Shown: positions 26,177 through 34,691 of the stretch, one piece after another
Layout of the letters: the number at the start of each line of letters is the position of its first letter
How positions within the stretch are numbered: the stretch's first letter is position 1
Source of the DNA: Hydrogenophaga sp. IBVHS1
Lineage (GTDB): Bacteria; Pseudomonadota; Gammaproteobacteria; Burkholderiales; Burkholderiaceae_C
Assembly: GCF_002127265.1 (NCBI RefSeq)
Contig: NZ_NFUU01000001.1
Coordinates: 1,054,001 to 1,118,000 of the forward strand
Direction of reading: 5' to 3'
Length of the DNA: 64,000 nucleotides
Translations under genes and position numbers: made by a program
Notes under the pieces: model-generated
Database searches by the model: none
What the model was told of the DNA's origin: nothing
Seen by the model: the letters and a program-made list of their open reading frames with translations, nothing else

Positions 26177-27139
26177 TCATGCACGTGCGCGCAACTCCCT
26201 CACGCCGCGGCCCAGCTTGCGACGCAACAAGGCCCGAAGGGTCACACCGTCGGAGTAGCCAATCTGTGCGGCGATTTGGTCGACGCTCTGGCTGCCGGTT
26301 CGCAGCAGATGCACCGCACGCTCGACGCGCAGATCCTGGAAGTACGAGAGGGGTGTCTTGCCCAACACGCTTTGCACGCGCCGCGCCAAGGTGCGTTCAC
26401 TGGCGCCCGCTGCGACGGCCGCATCGGCGAGAGAGAACCCGTGCGCGAGTTGCTGCCTGGCCCAGCCTTCAAAGCGCTCGACCACCGGGTCGGCATGGGC
26501 TAGGTGATCGGGGATCACGAACTCAGCTTGCGAGCCGCGGGCCTCTACCAGCAGGTATCGCGCCGCCAGAGCCGCCAGCGCCGGGCTACGGCTGCGCACG
26601 ACGCTCAATGCCAGGTCGAGATGAGCCAAGGCGGCGCCGGCCGTGGTGAAGCCGGCCGAACTCACAAGCATGCGGGACTCGTCGAGCGCCACGTGCGGAT
26701 AGCGCTGCCGAAACATTGGCGCCAGCCACCACGAAGTTGTGGCGCGCTGGCCATCTAGCAGCGCGCTCTCCGCCAGCAAGAAGGTGCCGGTGCAGGCGGC
26801 GCCAGTGGCCGCGCCGGCGCTTGACCATTGCTGCAACGCGACGACTGCGTCGGCCACGTCCGCATGCGCGAGACGCGCGGCGAGCGCGTCTGGCATCTTG
26901 GCGCCGAGCGCGGGCACCAGAACAACGTCAGGGTTCTGCACGCGGTGCACTGGCACGACCGGTACCGTCAGACCGTGCGCGGTGCGCACGCGACGCCGAA
27001 CGCCGACTACCGTGACGTCGACGGGCGGCGGCGCCTGTGCGAGCGAGCCCGCCAGTTCATTGGCCGTGCTCAGTGTGTCCATGAGTGCAGCAAGACCCAG
27101 GTCGAACACGCCATCGAGAACAAGAAGGTGTAGATTCAT
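26177..27139 (-). CDS. GlxA-family AraC transcriptional regulator
   Basis: A 320-residue regulator with an N-terminal DJ-1/PfpI (class I glutamine amidotransferase-like) domain, including GAACTGTFLLAES around the nucleophile-elbow cysteine. The C-terminal AraC double helix-turn-helix spans about residues 215-315 (GFSLADAAVAAGASERTLAR and IGYSDGVTLRALLRRKLG). It is divergent from the small monooxygenase gene at 27249 with a 109-base gap, so it probably activates that gene in response to an electrophile or unknown ligand. Confidence 0.9.
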   Translation of the reverse strand: MNLHLLVLDGVFDLGLAALMDTLSTANELAGSLAQAPPPVDVTVVGVRRRVRTAHGLTVPVVPVHRVQNPDVVLVPALGAKMPDALAARLAHADVADAVVALQQWSSAGAATGAACTGTFLLAESALLDGQRATTSWWLAPMFRQRYPHVALDESRMLVSSAGFTTAGAALAHLDLALSVVRSRSPALAALAARYLLVEARGSQAEFVIPDHLAHADPVVERFEGWARQQLAHGFSLADAAVAAGASERTLARRVQSVLGKTPLSYFQDLRVERAVHLLRTGSQSVDQIAAQIGYSDGVTLRALLRRKLGRGVRELRARA

Positions 27140-27248
27140 GGCAGAAATGATATCAATGTTGGCATTCCTGCCACTCGCGGAAACTGCCGCCGCGCCCGAG
27201 ACTTAGGACGCGCCAACGCTGTCACCCGTTCAACCAGAGGATCACTCC

Positions 27249-27551
27249 ATGACCAAGTTCGCCCTGTTCGTCCGCCTCGAAGCCAAGCCTGGCCAGGAAG
27301 CCGCCGTTGCCGACTTTCTGCGAGGCGCGTTGCCGCTCGCCAACGCCGAGTCGGGCACCACCGCCTGGTTCGCATTGAAGTTCGGCCCATCGACGTTCGG
27401 CGTCTTTGACGCTTTTGCGGACGAGGCCGGCCGCGAGGCTCACCTGCACGGCCCGATTGCCGCCGCGTTGATGGCGAACGCAGGCGCCTTGCTCAGTACA
27501 CCGCCGAACATCGAGAGGATCGATCTGCTGGCGGCGAAATTGCCTGGCTGA
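27249..27551 (+). CDS. Antibiotic-biosynthesis-monooxygenase (ABM) domain protein
   Basis: A 100-residue single-domain ABM/quinol-monooxygenase-like protein with a ferredoxin-like fold (KFALFVRLEAKPGQEAAVAD start; AHLHGPIAAALM end). Such small dimers oxidise quinols or act on reactive carbonyl or quinone compounds without cofactors, and many family members are only putative enzymes. GlxA-type regulators are often found beside them. Substrate unknown. Confidence 0.85.
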   Translation: MTKFALFVRLEAKPGQEAAVADFLRGALPLANAESGTTAWFALKFGPSTFGVFDAFADEAGREAHLHGPIAAALMANAGALLSTPPNIERIDLLAAKLPG

Positions 27552-28242
27552 CGAGCTGACCACGGCGGCAAATGTGAAGCTCCGTATGGCTTGAGTGATC
27601 GGGATGAAGAGGTCCTGTCCTCGTGGGCCGCTCCTTCAAACCGATCCCAATTGAACCGCTCTTGCCGGCGGTGGCCGCGTCGAAGTAGTCCCGGCCACAA
27701 ACCGCCCGTGGGAGCGGGCGGCTAGCCCGCACGGTCTCAACCCGCGCGCTGCGCCTTTATCGCCCTGACTACCGTCTACCCGTGTGTGCCCTCCACGGGG
27801 CGGCCGGCGTACCGGTCCGACCGCTTCGTGACGCCGGATTCAGGGCCGTGGATGTCGGTTCAGGGTCGTCGGCCGCCCTCCCCGCTTGGTCAAAGCTGCC
27901 GCTCGCGATCAAGGCTCCCGTCGACCGGCGGGCTTGATTGACTCGGCTACCCTTGAATGACGGCTGTCAACCTCGAGCAGTCGATCAAGGCCGGAGTGGT
28001 CGAGCGACCGGTTGTGTCGGCAGCCGCCGTTCGGGCCGCGAACGCGAGTGACTGGGTCCAGTCTAAATCCGCCCTCCAGCGCCGCCCTTCCAAATCCTCC
28101 GCACCTCGAAACCATCCCGCTTGACACCGTCCGCCATACCGTCACTGTGGTAGCGCGGTAGAGCGGAGGCGCGTGGCTGAAGGGGAGGGCGCTGGGTCAC
28201 AAGCACAATGCACGCTTTCAGCTGACAGTGGAGAGCTTGACG
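27552..28242. other. 691-base non-coding right border of the accessory region
   Basis: No convincing reading frame, tRNA or insertion-sequence end. It contains a hairpin at 27702-27721, two copies of TTCAGGGYCGT (27839 and 27859), repeated CGATCAAGG words (27906 and 27982), and an ATCAAG/CTTGAT inverted pair at 27908-27938. Its dense small-repeat texture differs from the tight gene packing elsewhere and fits degraded mobile DNA. Confidence 0.5.
27702..27721. repeat. Hairpin after the ABM gene
   Basis: CCGCCCG-TGGGAG-CGGGCGG, a perfect 7-bp stem with a 6-base loop, 150 bases past the ABM gene stop. No T-run follows on either strand, so terminator function is uncertain. Confidence 0.4.
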
Positions 28243-29067
28243 ATGGATGACGACGCAGCGAAGGTGCAGGCTTGGGCTGAATGGCTTGGGGCACACGCCG
28301 TTCCCGTGTTTACCGTGGGCTTGATCGTGCTGCTCGTGGTGGCCACCTCGGCGCTTCTCCTGTTCAGGCGCCATGGCGTGCGCATGGTGGGCGGCAAGCT
28401 TTCGCGCGGCATGCTGCTGAGCATCTGCCTGGCGGTTGGCGCGGGGATGCTGATGGCGACGGCCTCGGTGTTCGCCGAGATGATGGAAGTGTTCGAGGCA
28501 GACGATGAGATCGGCCTCTTCGATTCGCGACTCACCGAGACGCTTTCGCGCGAACTGTCCGCTTCCACCCTGCGCGTCTTCGGGACGCTCACCCACCTGG
28601 GGGACCCGATCACGCTGACCGCGCTGGTCATGGTGGTTGCCGTTCTGATGCTCGTGCGCCGGCAGACCACGCTGGCGTTTGGCTGGGTCTTGGCTTGCGC
28701 CGGGGGCGCGCTGCTGAACCGGGGGCTGAAGCAGATCTTCGAGCGGGTGCGGCCTATTCACGATCACGGGTTTGCGGTGGCCGAGGGCTACAGCTTTCCC
28801 AGCGGGCACACCTCCGGCGCGGTGGTGGTGTACGGGATGCTTGCCTACCTTTGCATGCGTTTGCTGCCTTCGCGCTGGCATCTGCCTGCTGTGTTGCTGG
28901 GCACCACGCTGGCCTTCAGCACGGGCTGGAGCCGCGTGTTCCTGCAGGTGCACTGGGCGAGCGATGTGGTGGCTGGGTTTGCGTCCGGGCTGGCGTGGGT
29001 GACGGTGTGTGTCGTGGCGATGGAGATTGCCCGTCGAAGCCCGCACACCCTGTTCAGTAGCCGCTAA
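28243..29067 (+). CDS. PAP2-family membrane phosphatase
   Basis: A 274-residue inner-membrane protein of the type 2 phosphatidic acid phosphatase family. The three catalytic motifs are present in order: KQIFERVRP, FPSGHTSG and SRVFLQVHWASD, between hydrophobic spans. Such enzymes dephosphorylate lipids such as phosphatidate or undecaprenyl pyrophosphate on the periplasmic face. The ATG at 28243 has GGAG ten bases upstream; a GTG at 28228 is possible. It overlaps the convergent nucleotidyltransferase gene by four bases. Confidence 0.9.
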   Translation: MDDDAAKVQAWAEWLGAHAVPVFTVGLIVLLVVATSALLLFRRHGVRMVGGKLSRGMLLSICLAVGAGMLMATASVFAEMMEVFEADDEIGLFDSRLTETLSRELSASTLRVFGTLTHLGDPITLTALVMVVAVLMLVRRQTTLAFGWVLACAGGALLNRGLKQIFERVRPIHDHGFAVAEGYSFPSGHTSGAVVVYGMLAYLCMRLLPSRWHLPAVLLGTTLAFSTGWSRVFLQVHWASDVVAGFASGLAWVTVCVVAMEIARRSPHTLFSSR

Positions 29068-29609
29068 AAAACCACCCGCAACCACGGCCAGCGCGATCGG
29101 TACGACTCGGCCTTCTTCAGAAACAGTTCGCGGTGCGGCGTGCGCGGGTTCATGGTGAGCACGCCTTCGTACAGCTGCTCCAAGCCGTTGGGGGCATACA
29201 GCTCGCCGGGTCGCACGCCCACGCAGGTGGCGGGTACCAGGAAGCGATCGATGCCTTCCCGGCTGTTGCGCAGTGCTGCATAGGGCTCGCCGAAATACGA
29301 CTCGTACCAGAGGTGCACGCGCGCCTGGTTGGACACTTCCACGGTGATGCCCAGATCGCCCAGCGCATCGCTCACCCGCGCCTGCACCTGGCGTTCGGCC
29401 GCCGCGCTGGTGTCGGTGGTGTCGAAGTAAAAGAGGTCGTAGTCCTTGATGCCTGCCTCGGGCGCATGGCCGCTGTGCAGGTTCCACACGGTCTGGAAAA
29501 GGCAGCCCGCCACCAGCCAGCCGTCTGGCAGGGCCAGGCTGGGCCAGCGTTCCAGAATGGCGCGGTTGTGGCGGTTGGTGAGGATGTCGGCGAAAAAGCG
29601 GTCTTGCAT
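29064..29609 (-). CDS. Nucleotidyltransferase-fold protein (COG3575 / PF06042 type)
   Basis: A 181-residue protein of the family typified by E. coli YiaM-region COG3575 members. Marks are WPSLALPDGWLVAGCLFQTV, the metal-binding DYDLFYFD near residue 56 and a C-terminal MNPRTPHRELFLKKAESYR. The fold suggests nucleotidyl transfer, but the substrate is unknown. It is 25 bases from the LysR gene on the same strand, so it may be cotranscribed with it. Confidence 0.85.
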   Translation of the reverse strand: MQDRFFADILTNRHNRAILERWPSLALPDGWLVAGCLFQTVWNLHSGHAPEAGIKDYDLFYFDTTDTSAAAERQVQARVSDALGDLGITVEVSNQARVHLWYESYFGEPYAALRNSREGIDRFLVPATCVGVRPGELYAPNGLEQLYEGVLTMNPRTPHRELFLKKAESYRSRWPWLRVVF

Positions 29610-29634
29610 GACAAGCGATTGGAAAGGCGTGAAT

Positions 29635-30540
29635 TCACCGGGCGAGGCGGGTGATGGCCGTAAAACCTTTCAGGGTTTGCAGCACACCGGCCACCGCAGC
29701 TTCATGGGGTTCCGCGGTTCGGTGAGCCAGCGCCAGTTCGCGCATCAGCAGCGGGCTGAGCGGGCGCACCTGCAGTCCGGCACCTGGCCGCGCTTCCAGT
29801 GGGTCTTCCAGCGGCAACACGGCCACGCCCTGGCCGGCGGCCGCGAGGCTCTTGAGTGCAAGAGGGTAATTCACCTCCATGCTCGGGCGTGGGTTCAGAC
29901 CCGCGCGGCCGAACCAAGCCGCAATCAGCTTGTGCATCTGCGTGCTCGCGTCAAAGCCCATCCACCCATGTTCAGCCAGCCATTGCGGCGTGATGCGCGC
30001 CGGCACCTTCCAGCCCGCCGGCAGGAAGGCCACCATCTGATCTCGGCGCCAGGGCACCAGCTTCACGCCGGGCGCGGGCTTTTGCGGCAGCGCGACGATG
30101 GCGATATCGATCGTGCCGGCGCGCAGGCGTGCCATGGAAGCCTCTGAGCCCAGCACCTCCAGCTTCACGTTCACCCCGAGTCGTTCGCGTGCCAGCGCTT
30201 CCAGCGCACGCGGCAGCAGCAGGGGGCTCACGCCGGCGGTGGTGCCCAGGCGAACCAGGCCGGCGTGGCCATCGGCGCGCCGCTTCACTTCATCGAGCAT
30301 GTCGTCCGCGTCTGCCAGCAAACGCCGGCCCTTCTGCACCAGCAGTTCCCCTGCGGATGTAAGGCTGGCCTGGCGGCGACCTCGATGCACCAGCGTGGCG
30401 CCGATGCGCGATTCAAGCTCGCTCAGGTGCAGGCTGATGGTGGGCGCGGCCAGGTGCAGGGCCTGCGCGGCAGCGGCCAGCGTGCCCAGGTCAGCGATGG
30501 CCACCAGCGTCTGCAATTGATCGAGGTTGAGGTTTCGCAT
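29635..30540 (-). CDS. LysR-family transcriptional regulator
   Basis: A 301-residue LysR protein with an N-terminal helix-turn-helix (ADLGTLAAAAQALHLAAPTI) and effector domain. I chose ATG 30540, preceded by AGGA, over an in-frame ATG 18 bases upstream. It is divergent from the EamA exporter at 30619 (78-base gap), the second LysR/EamA pair in this window, and likely controls it. The intergenic stretch has an imperfect AAAGTCAA/TTCAACTTT inverted pair. Confidence 0.9.
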   Translation of the reverse strand: MRNLNLDQLQTLVAIADLGTLAAAAQALHLAAPTISLHLSELESRIGATLVHRGRRQASLTSAGELLVQKGRRLLADADDMLDEVKRRADGHAGLVRLGTTAGVSPLLLPRALEALARERLGVNVKLEVLGSEASMARLRAGTIDIAIVALPQKPAPGVKLVPWRRDQMVAFLPAGWKVPARITPQWLAEHGWMGFDASTQMHKLIAAWFGRAGLNPRPSMEVNYPLALKSLAAAGQGVAVLPLEDPLEARPGAGLQVRPLSPLLMRELALAHRTAEPHEAAVAGVLQTLKGFTAITRLAR

Positions 30541-30618
30541 CAGGATTCCTAAAGTCAAGATTCAGATCATTCAACTTTACGGATGTTAGGCCACCAAAGA
30601 CCATGCGGGCTTTCCATC

Positions 30619-31473
30619 ATGATCTCCAACGACGTCTTCTTCATTGTCTTGCTGGCGGCACTGCTCAATGCCGGCTGGAACAGCGCCATCAAGATCGGCG
30701 GTGACCGCATCAGCGTGATGGCCATCACCACGTTGATCGGCAGCGGCATCTCGTTGTGCGCGCTGCCCTGGGTGGCGATGCCGGCGCCAGAGAGCTGGGG
30801 CTGGCTCGCCCTCTCCGTGGCCATCCACACCGTCTACCACCTCGTGCTGCCCATTGCCTACCGCCACGGCGATCTCGGTCAGGTGTATCCCATCGCCCGG
30901 GGTTCCGCGCCGCTGCTGGTGGTGATTGGTGGTGTGGTGCTCGCGGGGGAATGGCCAGGCAATGGCGCCCTGCTGGGCGTGGTGGTGCTGAGTGGCGGTG
31001 TGCTGGCACTGGGCTGGTGGGGCCGCGCCCATCCGCCCGGCGCGAGCCGCAGGCCCGTTGGCTACGCGTTGCTCACCGGCCTGCTCATTGCGGCTTACAC
31101 CGTGGTGGACGCAATGGGCGCCAGGGCGGCGGCCTCGGCCGTGGGCTTTGCGGTGCTCGTCACCTTGCTCGACGGCATTGCCACCGCCCTGGTAGTGCTT
31201 CGGTGGAAGGGCACCCAGGTCTTTAAAGTGGACCGCAAGACCTGGATGCTGTGCGCCCTGGCAGGCACCATGCAGATGGGCGCCTACTGGATCGTGGTGT
31301 GGGCACTGGCCCGCGCCCCGATGGGCGCGGTGTCCGCACTGCGGGAGACAAGCGTGCTCTTCGTGGCACTCATCTCCGCCTTCGTGTTGAAGGAAGGGCT
31401 TAGCGCTCGCCGGCTGTTGTCGGCGGCGGTGGTGTTTGCGGGGATCGTGTTGATCCGGTTCAGTCCAGCGTGA
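30619..31473 (+). CDS. EamA-family (DMT superfamily) transporter
   Basis: A 284-residue protein with ten predicted spans in two EamA repeats (e.g. LGQVYPIARGSAPLLVVIGG and APMGAVSALRETSVLFVALI), the second ending VLKEGLSARR. It is an inner-membrane metabolite exporter of unknown substrate. The ATG at 30619 is chosen because the peptide encoded upstream in frame is not membrane-like; ribosome-binding support is weak. Its end overlaps the convergent Bug-receptor gene by 14 bases. Confidence 0.87.
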   Translation: MISNDVFFIVLLAALLNAGWNSAIKIGGDRISVMAITTLIGSGISLCALPWVAMPAPESWGWLALSVAIHTVYHLVLPIAYRHGDLGQVYPIARGSAPLLVVIGGVVLAGEWPGNGALLGVVVLSGGVLALGWWGRAHPPGASRRPVGYALLTGLLIAAYTVVDAMGARAAASAVGFAVLVTLLDGIATALVVLRWKGTQVFKVDRKTWMLCALAGTMQMGAYWIVVWALARAPMGAVSALRETSVLFVALISAFVLKEGLSARRLLSAAVVFAGIVLIRFSPA

Positions 31474-32446
31474 CGTTGGCTTCCTTCACCAGTCTGCCGA
31501 ATTTCTCAGTCTCGTTCTTGATGGTCTGCGCCATCTGATCCGGACTGTCGCCAATCGGGTCTGCACCGATGTCGGCCATGCGCGCCCGGAACTCGGGTGA
31601 CTTGATGATCTTCACCATCTCGGCGTTGAGACGGGCAACGATGTCCTTGGGCGTGGCGGCTGGCGCCAGTACCCCGAACCAGGTGCCGATGTTGAAATCC
31701 TTGAGACCGGCCTCGGCGAGCGTGGGCACGTCGGGCAGGGCTGGAGAACGGGTGGCGGTGGTCACCGCCAGGGGGCGCAGCTTGCCGGCTTTGATGTGGG
31801 GCAACACGGGTGTGATGGTGTCGAAAGACAAGAGGATTTGCCCGCCAAGAAGGTCGGTGGCGAGAGGGCCGCTGCCTTTGTAGGCGATGTGCGCCATCTT
31901 CGCGCCCGTGCTGTTCTGAAACTGGGTGCCGATCAGGTGCTGCGCCGTGCCATTGCCGTTGGAACCGTAGTTGGCCTTGGCGGGGTCCGACTTGAGCAGG
32001 GCAACGAGTTCGCTCAGGTTCTTCGCGGGCGTGCTGGCATTGACCACCAGCACATTGGGCACCATGGCGATGGTGGTGATGGGCGTGAGGTCCTTCTGAA
32101 AGTCGTAGGGCAGCTTCTTGTAGACGCTGGTGGCTATGGTGTGGTGCACGGCGCCCACAAGCAGGGTGTAGCCGTCGGGCCTGGCCTTGGCGACGAAGTC
32201 CGCACCAATGGTGGCCCCGGCACCGGGCTTGCTTTCAATGACCACGGGTTGCCCCAGGCTTTGCTGAAGCCGCTCGCCCAGTGCGCGGGCCAGCACGTCG
32301 GTGGTACCACCGGCCGGAAAGGGCACGATCAGGGTGACGGGCCGGGCGGGCCAGGCTTGTGCCATGGCACCGGTTACCGTGAGGGTGGTCGCCAGGGCCA
32401 CACCTTGAACGAAGAGGCGGCGGGGAATGGAACGGGTGGTCTTCAT
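31460..32446 (-). CDS. Bug-family periplasmic solute receptor (TTT-type)
   Basis: A 328-residue periplasmic binding protein of the Bug (tripartite tricarboxylate transporter receptor) family. A signal peptide (MKTTRSIPRRLFVQGVALAT...AQA) precedes the mature WPARPVTLIVPFPAGGTTDV, the family hallmark; GSNGNGTAQHLIG follows mid-chain. No TctA/TctB membrane subunits are adjacent, so it is an orphan receptor. It lies 38 bases downstream of a tartrate/malate-type dehydrogenase, so it probably presents a dicarboxylate for that enzyme. The ATG at 32446 has a GGAG upstream. Confidence 0.9.
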   Translation of the reverse strand: MKTTRSIPRRLFVQGVALATTLTVTGAMAQAWPARPVTLIVPFPAGGTTDVLARALGERLQQSLGQPVVIESKPGAGATIGADFVAKARPDGYTLLVGAVHHTIATSVYKKLPYDFQKDLTPITTIAMVPNVLVVNASTPAKNLSELVALLKSDPAKANYGSNGNGTAQHLIGTQFQNSTGAKMAHIAYKGSGPLATDLLGGQILLSFDTITPVLPHIKAGKLRPLAVTTATRSPALPDVPTLAEAGLKDFNIGTWFGVLAPAATPKDIVARLNAEMVKIIKSPEFRARMADIGADPIGDSPDQMAQTIKNETEKFGRLVKEANVTLD

Positions 32447-32484
32447 GCAGGTCTCCAGTGGTTGTTGGTCTTTGAATCGGCGGC

Positions 32485-33573
32485 TCAGGCGGCCCTGCGT
32501 TGCTGGCGGTTGGCCAGCAGTTCGCACACCGCCTGCGTCACGTCGACGGTGGTGGCGGTGCCGCCCAGGTCGCGGGTGTGCAGGGCGGGGTTGGCGGTGA
32601 CCTGTTCTATGGCGTTCATCAGGCGTTGCGCAGCTTCAAACTCGCCCAGGTGCTCGAGCAGCATCACGCAGCTCCAGAAGGTGCCCACTGGGTTGGCCAG
32701 GCCCTTGCCCATGATGTCGAACGCTGAACCATGGATGGGCTCGAACATCGACGGGTAGCGGTGCTCGGGGTCAATGTTGCCGGTGGGGGCAATGCCCAGG
32801 CTGCCCGCGAGCGCGGCGGCCAGGTCGCTCAGGATGTCGGCATGCAGGTTGGTGGCGACGATGGTGTCCAGCGTGGCCGGGCGGTTGACCATGCGGGCCG
32901 TGGCGGCGTCCACGAGTTCCTTGTCCCAGGTGACGTCGGGAAACTCCCTGGCAATTTCCACCGCGATCTCGTCCCACATCACCATGGCGTGGCGCTGCGC
33001 ATTGCTCTTGGTGATTACCGTGAGCTGCTTGCGGGGGCGGGATTGGGCCAGCTTGAACGCAAAACGCATGATCCGCTCCACGCCCACGCGGGTCATCATG
33101 GTGACGTCCGTCGCGGCTTCGATCGGGTGGCCCTGGTGCACGCGCCCACCCACGCCGGCGTATTCGCCCTCGGAGTTCTCGCGCACGATCACCCAGTTCA
33201 GGTCTTCCGACTTGCAGCGTTTCAGCGGCGCGTCGATGCCGGGCAAGATGCGCGTGGGTCGCACGTTGGCGTATTGATCGAAGCCCTGGCAGATCTTCAG
33301 GCGCAGGCCCCACAGCGTGATGTGGTCGGCGATGTCCGGGTCTCCCGCAGAGCCGAACAAGATGGCGTCTTTCTCTCGCAGCGCGTTCAGGCCATCGGCC
33401 GGCATCATCACGCCGTGCTGGCGGTAGTAGCCGCCGCCCCAGTCAAAGTCTTCAAACTGAAAACGGAACTGATGGCTGGCACTGGCAAGCGCTTCCAGCA
33501 CTTGTTGGCCGGCAGGAACCACTTCCTTGCCGATGCCGTCTCCCGGGATGGTTGCGATGGCGTAAGTTTTCAT
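32485..33573 (-). CDS. Tartrate/D-malate-type NAD-dependent dehydrogenase (isopropylmalate dehydrogenase family)
   Basis: A 362-residue beta-decarboxylating dehydrogenase. Marks are TIPGDGIGKEVVPAG at the N-terminus, IVRENSEGEYAGVGG, and the nucleotide/metal loop DTIVATNLHADILSDLAAAL. The REN-SEGEYAG variant and 362-residue length fit the tartrate dehydrogenase/D-malate dehydrogenase group (TtuC/DmlA-like) rather than LeuB. It oxidises and decarboxylates hydroxy-dicarboxylates in the cytosol. It is cotranscribed with the Bug receptor and divergent from a LysR gene of the TtuA/DmlR type. Confidence 0.88.
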   Translation of the reverse strand: MKTYAIATIPGDGIGKEVVPAGQQVLEALASASHQFRFQFEDFDWGGGYYRQHGVMMPADGLNALREKDAILFGSAGDPDIADHITLWGLRLKICQGFDQYANVRPTRILPGIDAPLKRCKSEDLNWVIVRENSEGEYAGVGGRVHQGHPIEAATDVTMMTRVGVERIMRFAFKLAQSRPRKQLTVITKSNAQRHAMVMWDEIAVEIAREFPDVTWDKELVDAATARMVNRPATLDTIVATNLHADILSDLAAALAGSLGIAPTGNIDPEHRYPSMFEPIHGSAFDIMGKGLANPVGTFWSCVMLLEHLGEFEAAQRLMNAIEQVTANPALHTRDLGGTATTVDVTQAVCELLANRQQRRAA

Positions 33574-33686
33574 GGTGGTGGTCTTGAGCGGGGATGAACG
33601 ATGGCGTGACTGTAGGGAGTCGACATGTTTTTGAAACGCCGATAAAGTGAATCCATCGTTAACCTGAATTCAACAGTGGGACCGCC

Positions 33687-34628
33687 ATGAATCAAGCCAT
33701 CCAGCCTTCGGATCTGGGGTTCTTCTCTGTGCTGGCCAGCGCGGGCAGCCTGAGTGCGGCCGCGCGTGAGCTGGGCATTACCACCCCGGCAGTCAGCAAG
33801 CATCTGGCGTTGATGGAGTTGCGGGTGGGTGTGGCACTGGTCAACCGCACCACACGGCGCATGAGCCTCACCCCTGAGGGAGAGGTCTATCTGTTGCACG
33901 CACGCCGCATCCTGGGTGAGATCGACGACATGCAGGCATTGCTGGGTGTCTCACGCTCCACGCCCACCGGCCTGCTTCGGGTGAATGCCACGCTGGGCTT
34001 TGGGCGGAGCCATGTGGCGCCGCTCATCTCGCGGTTTGCGCGCAAGCACCCGCAGGTGGAAGTGCAGTTGCAACTGTCGGTGAATCCGCCGCCGCTGACG
34101 GAGGACACGTTCGATGTGTGCGTCCGGTTCGGTGCGCCACCCGACTCGCGCGTGATCGCGCGCCACCTTGCGCCCAACCGGCGCCTTCTTTGTGCGGCGC
34201 CTGCCTACCTCGCGAAGCATGGCATGCCCAAGGTTCCGAACGACCTGGCGCGCCACAACTGCATCGGCATTCGCCAGGGCGAAGAGGCCTATGGCGTGTG
34301 GCGACTCTCCAGTGGAAGGGGCAAACTGGTGAAGACCGAAGCTGTGAAAACGCGAGGCAACCTGTCCACCAACGACGGCGAGATCGCCGTGAACTGGGCG
34401 CTGGATGGTCATGGAATTCTGATGCGAGCCGAGTGGGACATTGAACGCCACCTGCGCAACGGCCGCCTGGTGCAGGTGTTGCCGCAGTACTTCACGCCCG
34501 ATGCTTCCATCCACGCTGTTTACCCGCAGCGGCACCAGCTTGCTGCGAGGGTGCGGGCGTTCGTGGATTTCCTCACCGTGTCGTTTTCGCAGCAGATGGC
34601 GACAGGGCGGGGCCGGCCTTCGGCTTAG
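33687..34628 (+). CDS. LysR-family regulator of the tartrate/malate dehydrogenase operon
   Basis: A 313-residue LysR protein of the DmlR/PerR-like branch (ASAGSLSAAARELGITTPAV; TPTGLLRVNATLGFGR; YGVWRLSSGRG). It lies divergent from the dehydrogenase-receptor operon across a 113-base gap containing several AT-rich T-N-A elements. Known DmlR/TtuA homologues regulate the adjacent dehydrogenase, so the same is inferred here. Confidence 0.9.
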   Translation: MNQAIQPSDLGFFSVLASAGSLSAAARELGITTPAVSKHLALMELRVGVALVNRTTRRMSLTPEGEVYLLHARRILGEIDDMQALLGVSRSTPTGLLRVNATLGFGRSHVAPLISRFARKHPQVEVQLQLSVNPPPLTEDTFDVCVRFGAPPDSRVIARHLAPNRRLLCAAPAYLAKHGMPKVPNDLARHNCIGIRQGEEAYGVWRLSSGRGKLVKTEAVKTRGNLSTNDGEIAVNWALDGHGILMRAEWDIERHLRNGRLVQVLPQYFTPDASIHAVYPQRHQLAARVRAFVDFLTVSFSQQMATGRGRPSA

Positions 34629-34691
34629 CGCCCTCTGCCGAAAGCCCGGTGCCATACTGGCCGTCCTTGCCTCTTTCACAGGACCTCACCC

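Noticed and set aside
28063..29487. Minus-strand open frame across the PAP2 gene
   Set aside because: It overlaps the PAP2 gene, whose three catalytic motifs are intact, and its translation has no domain.
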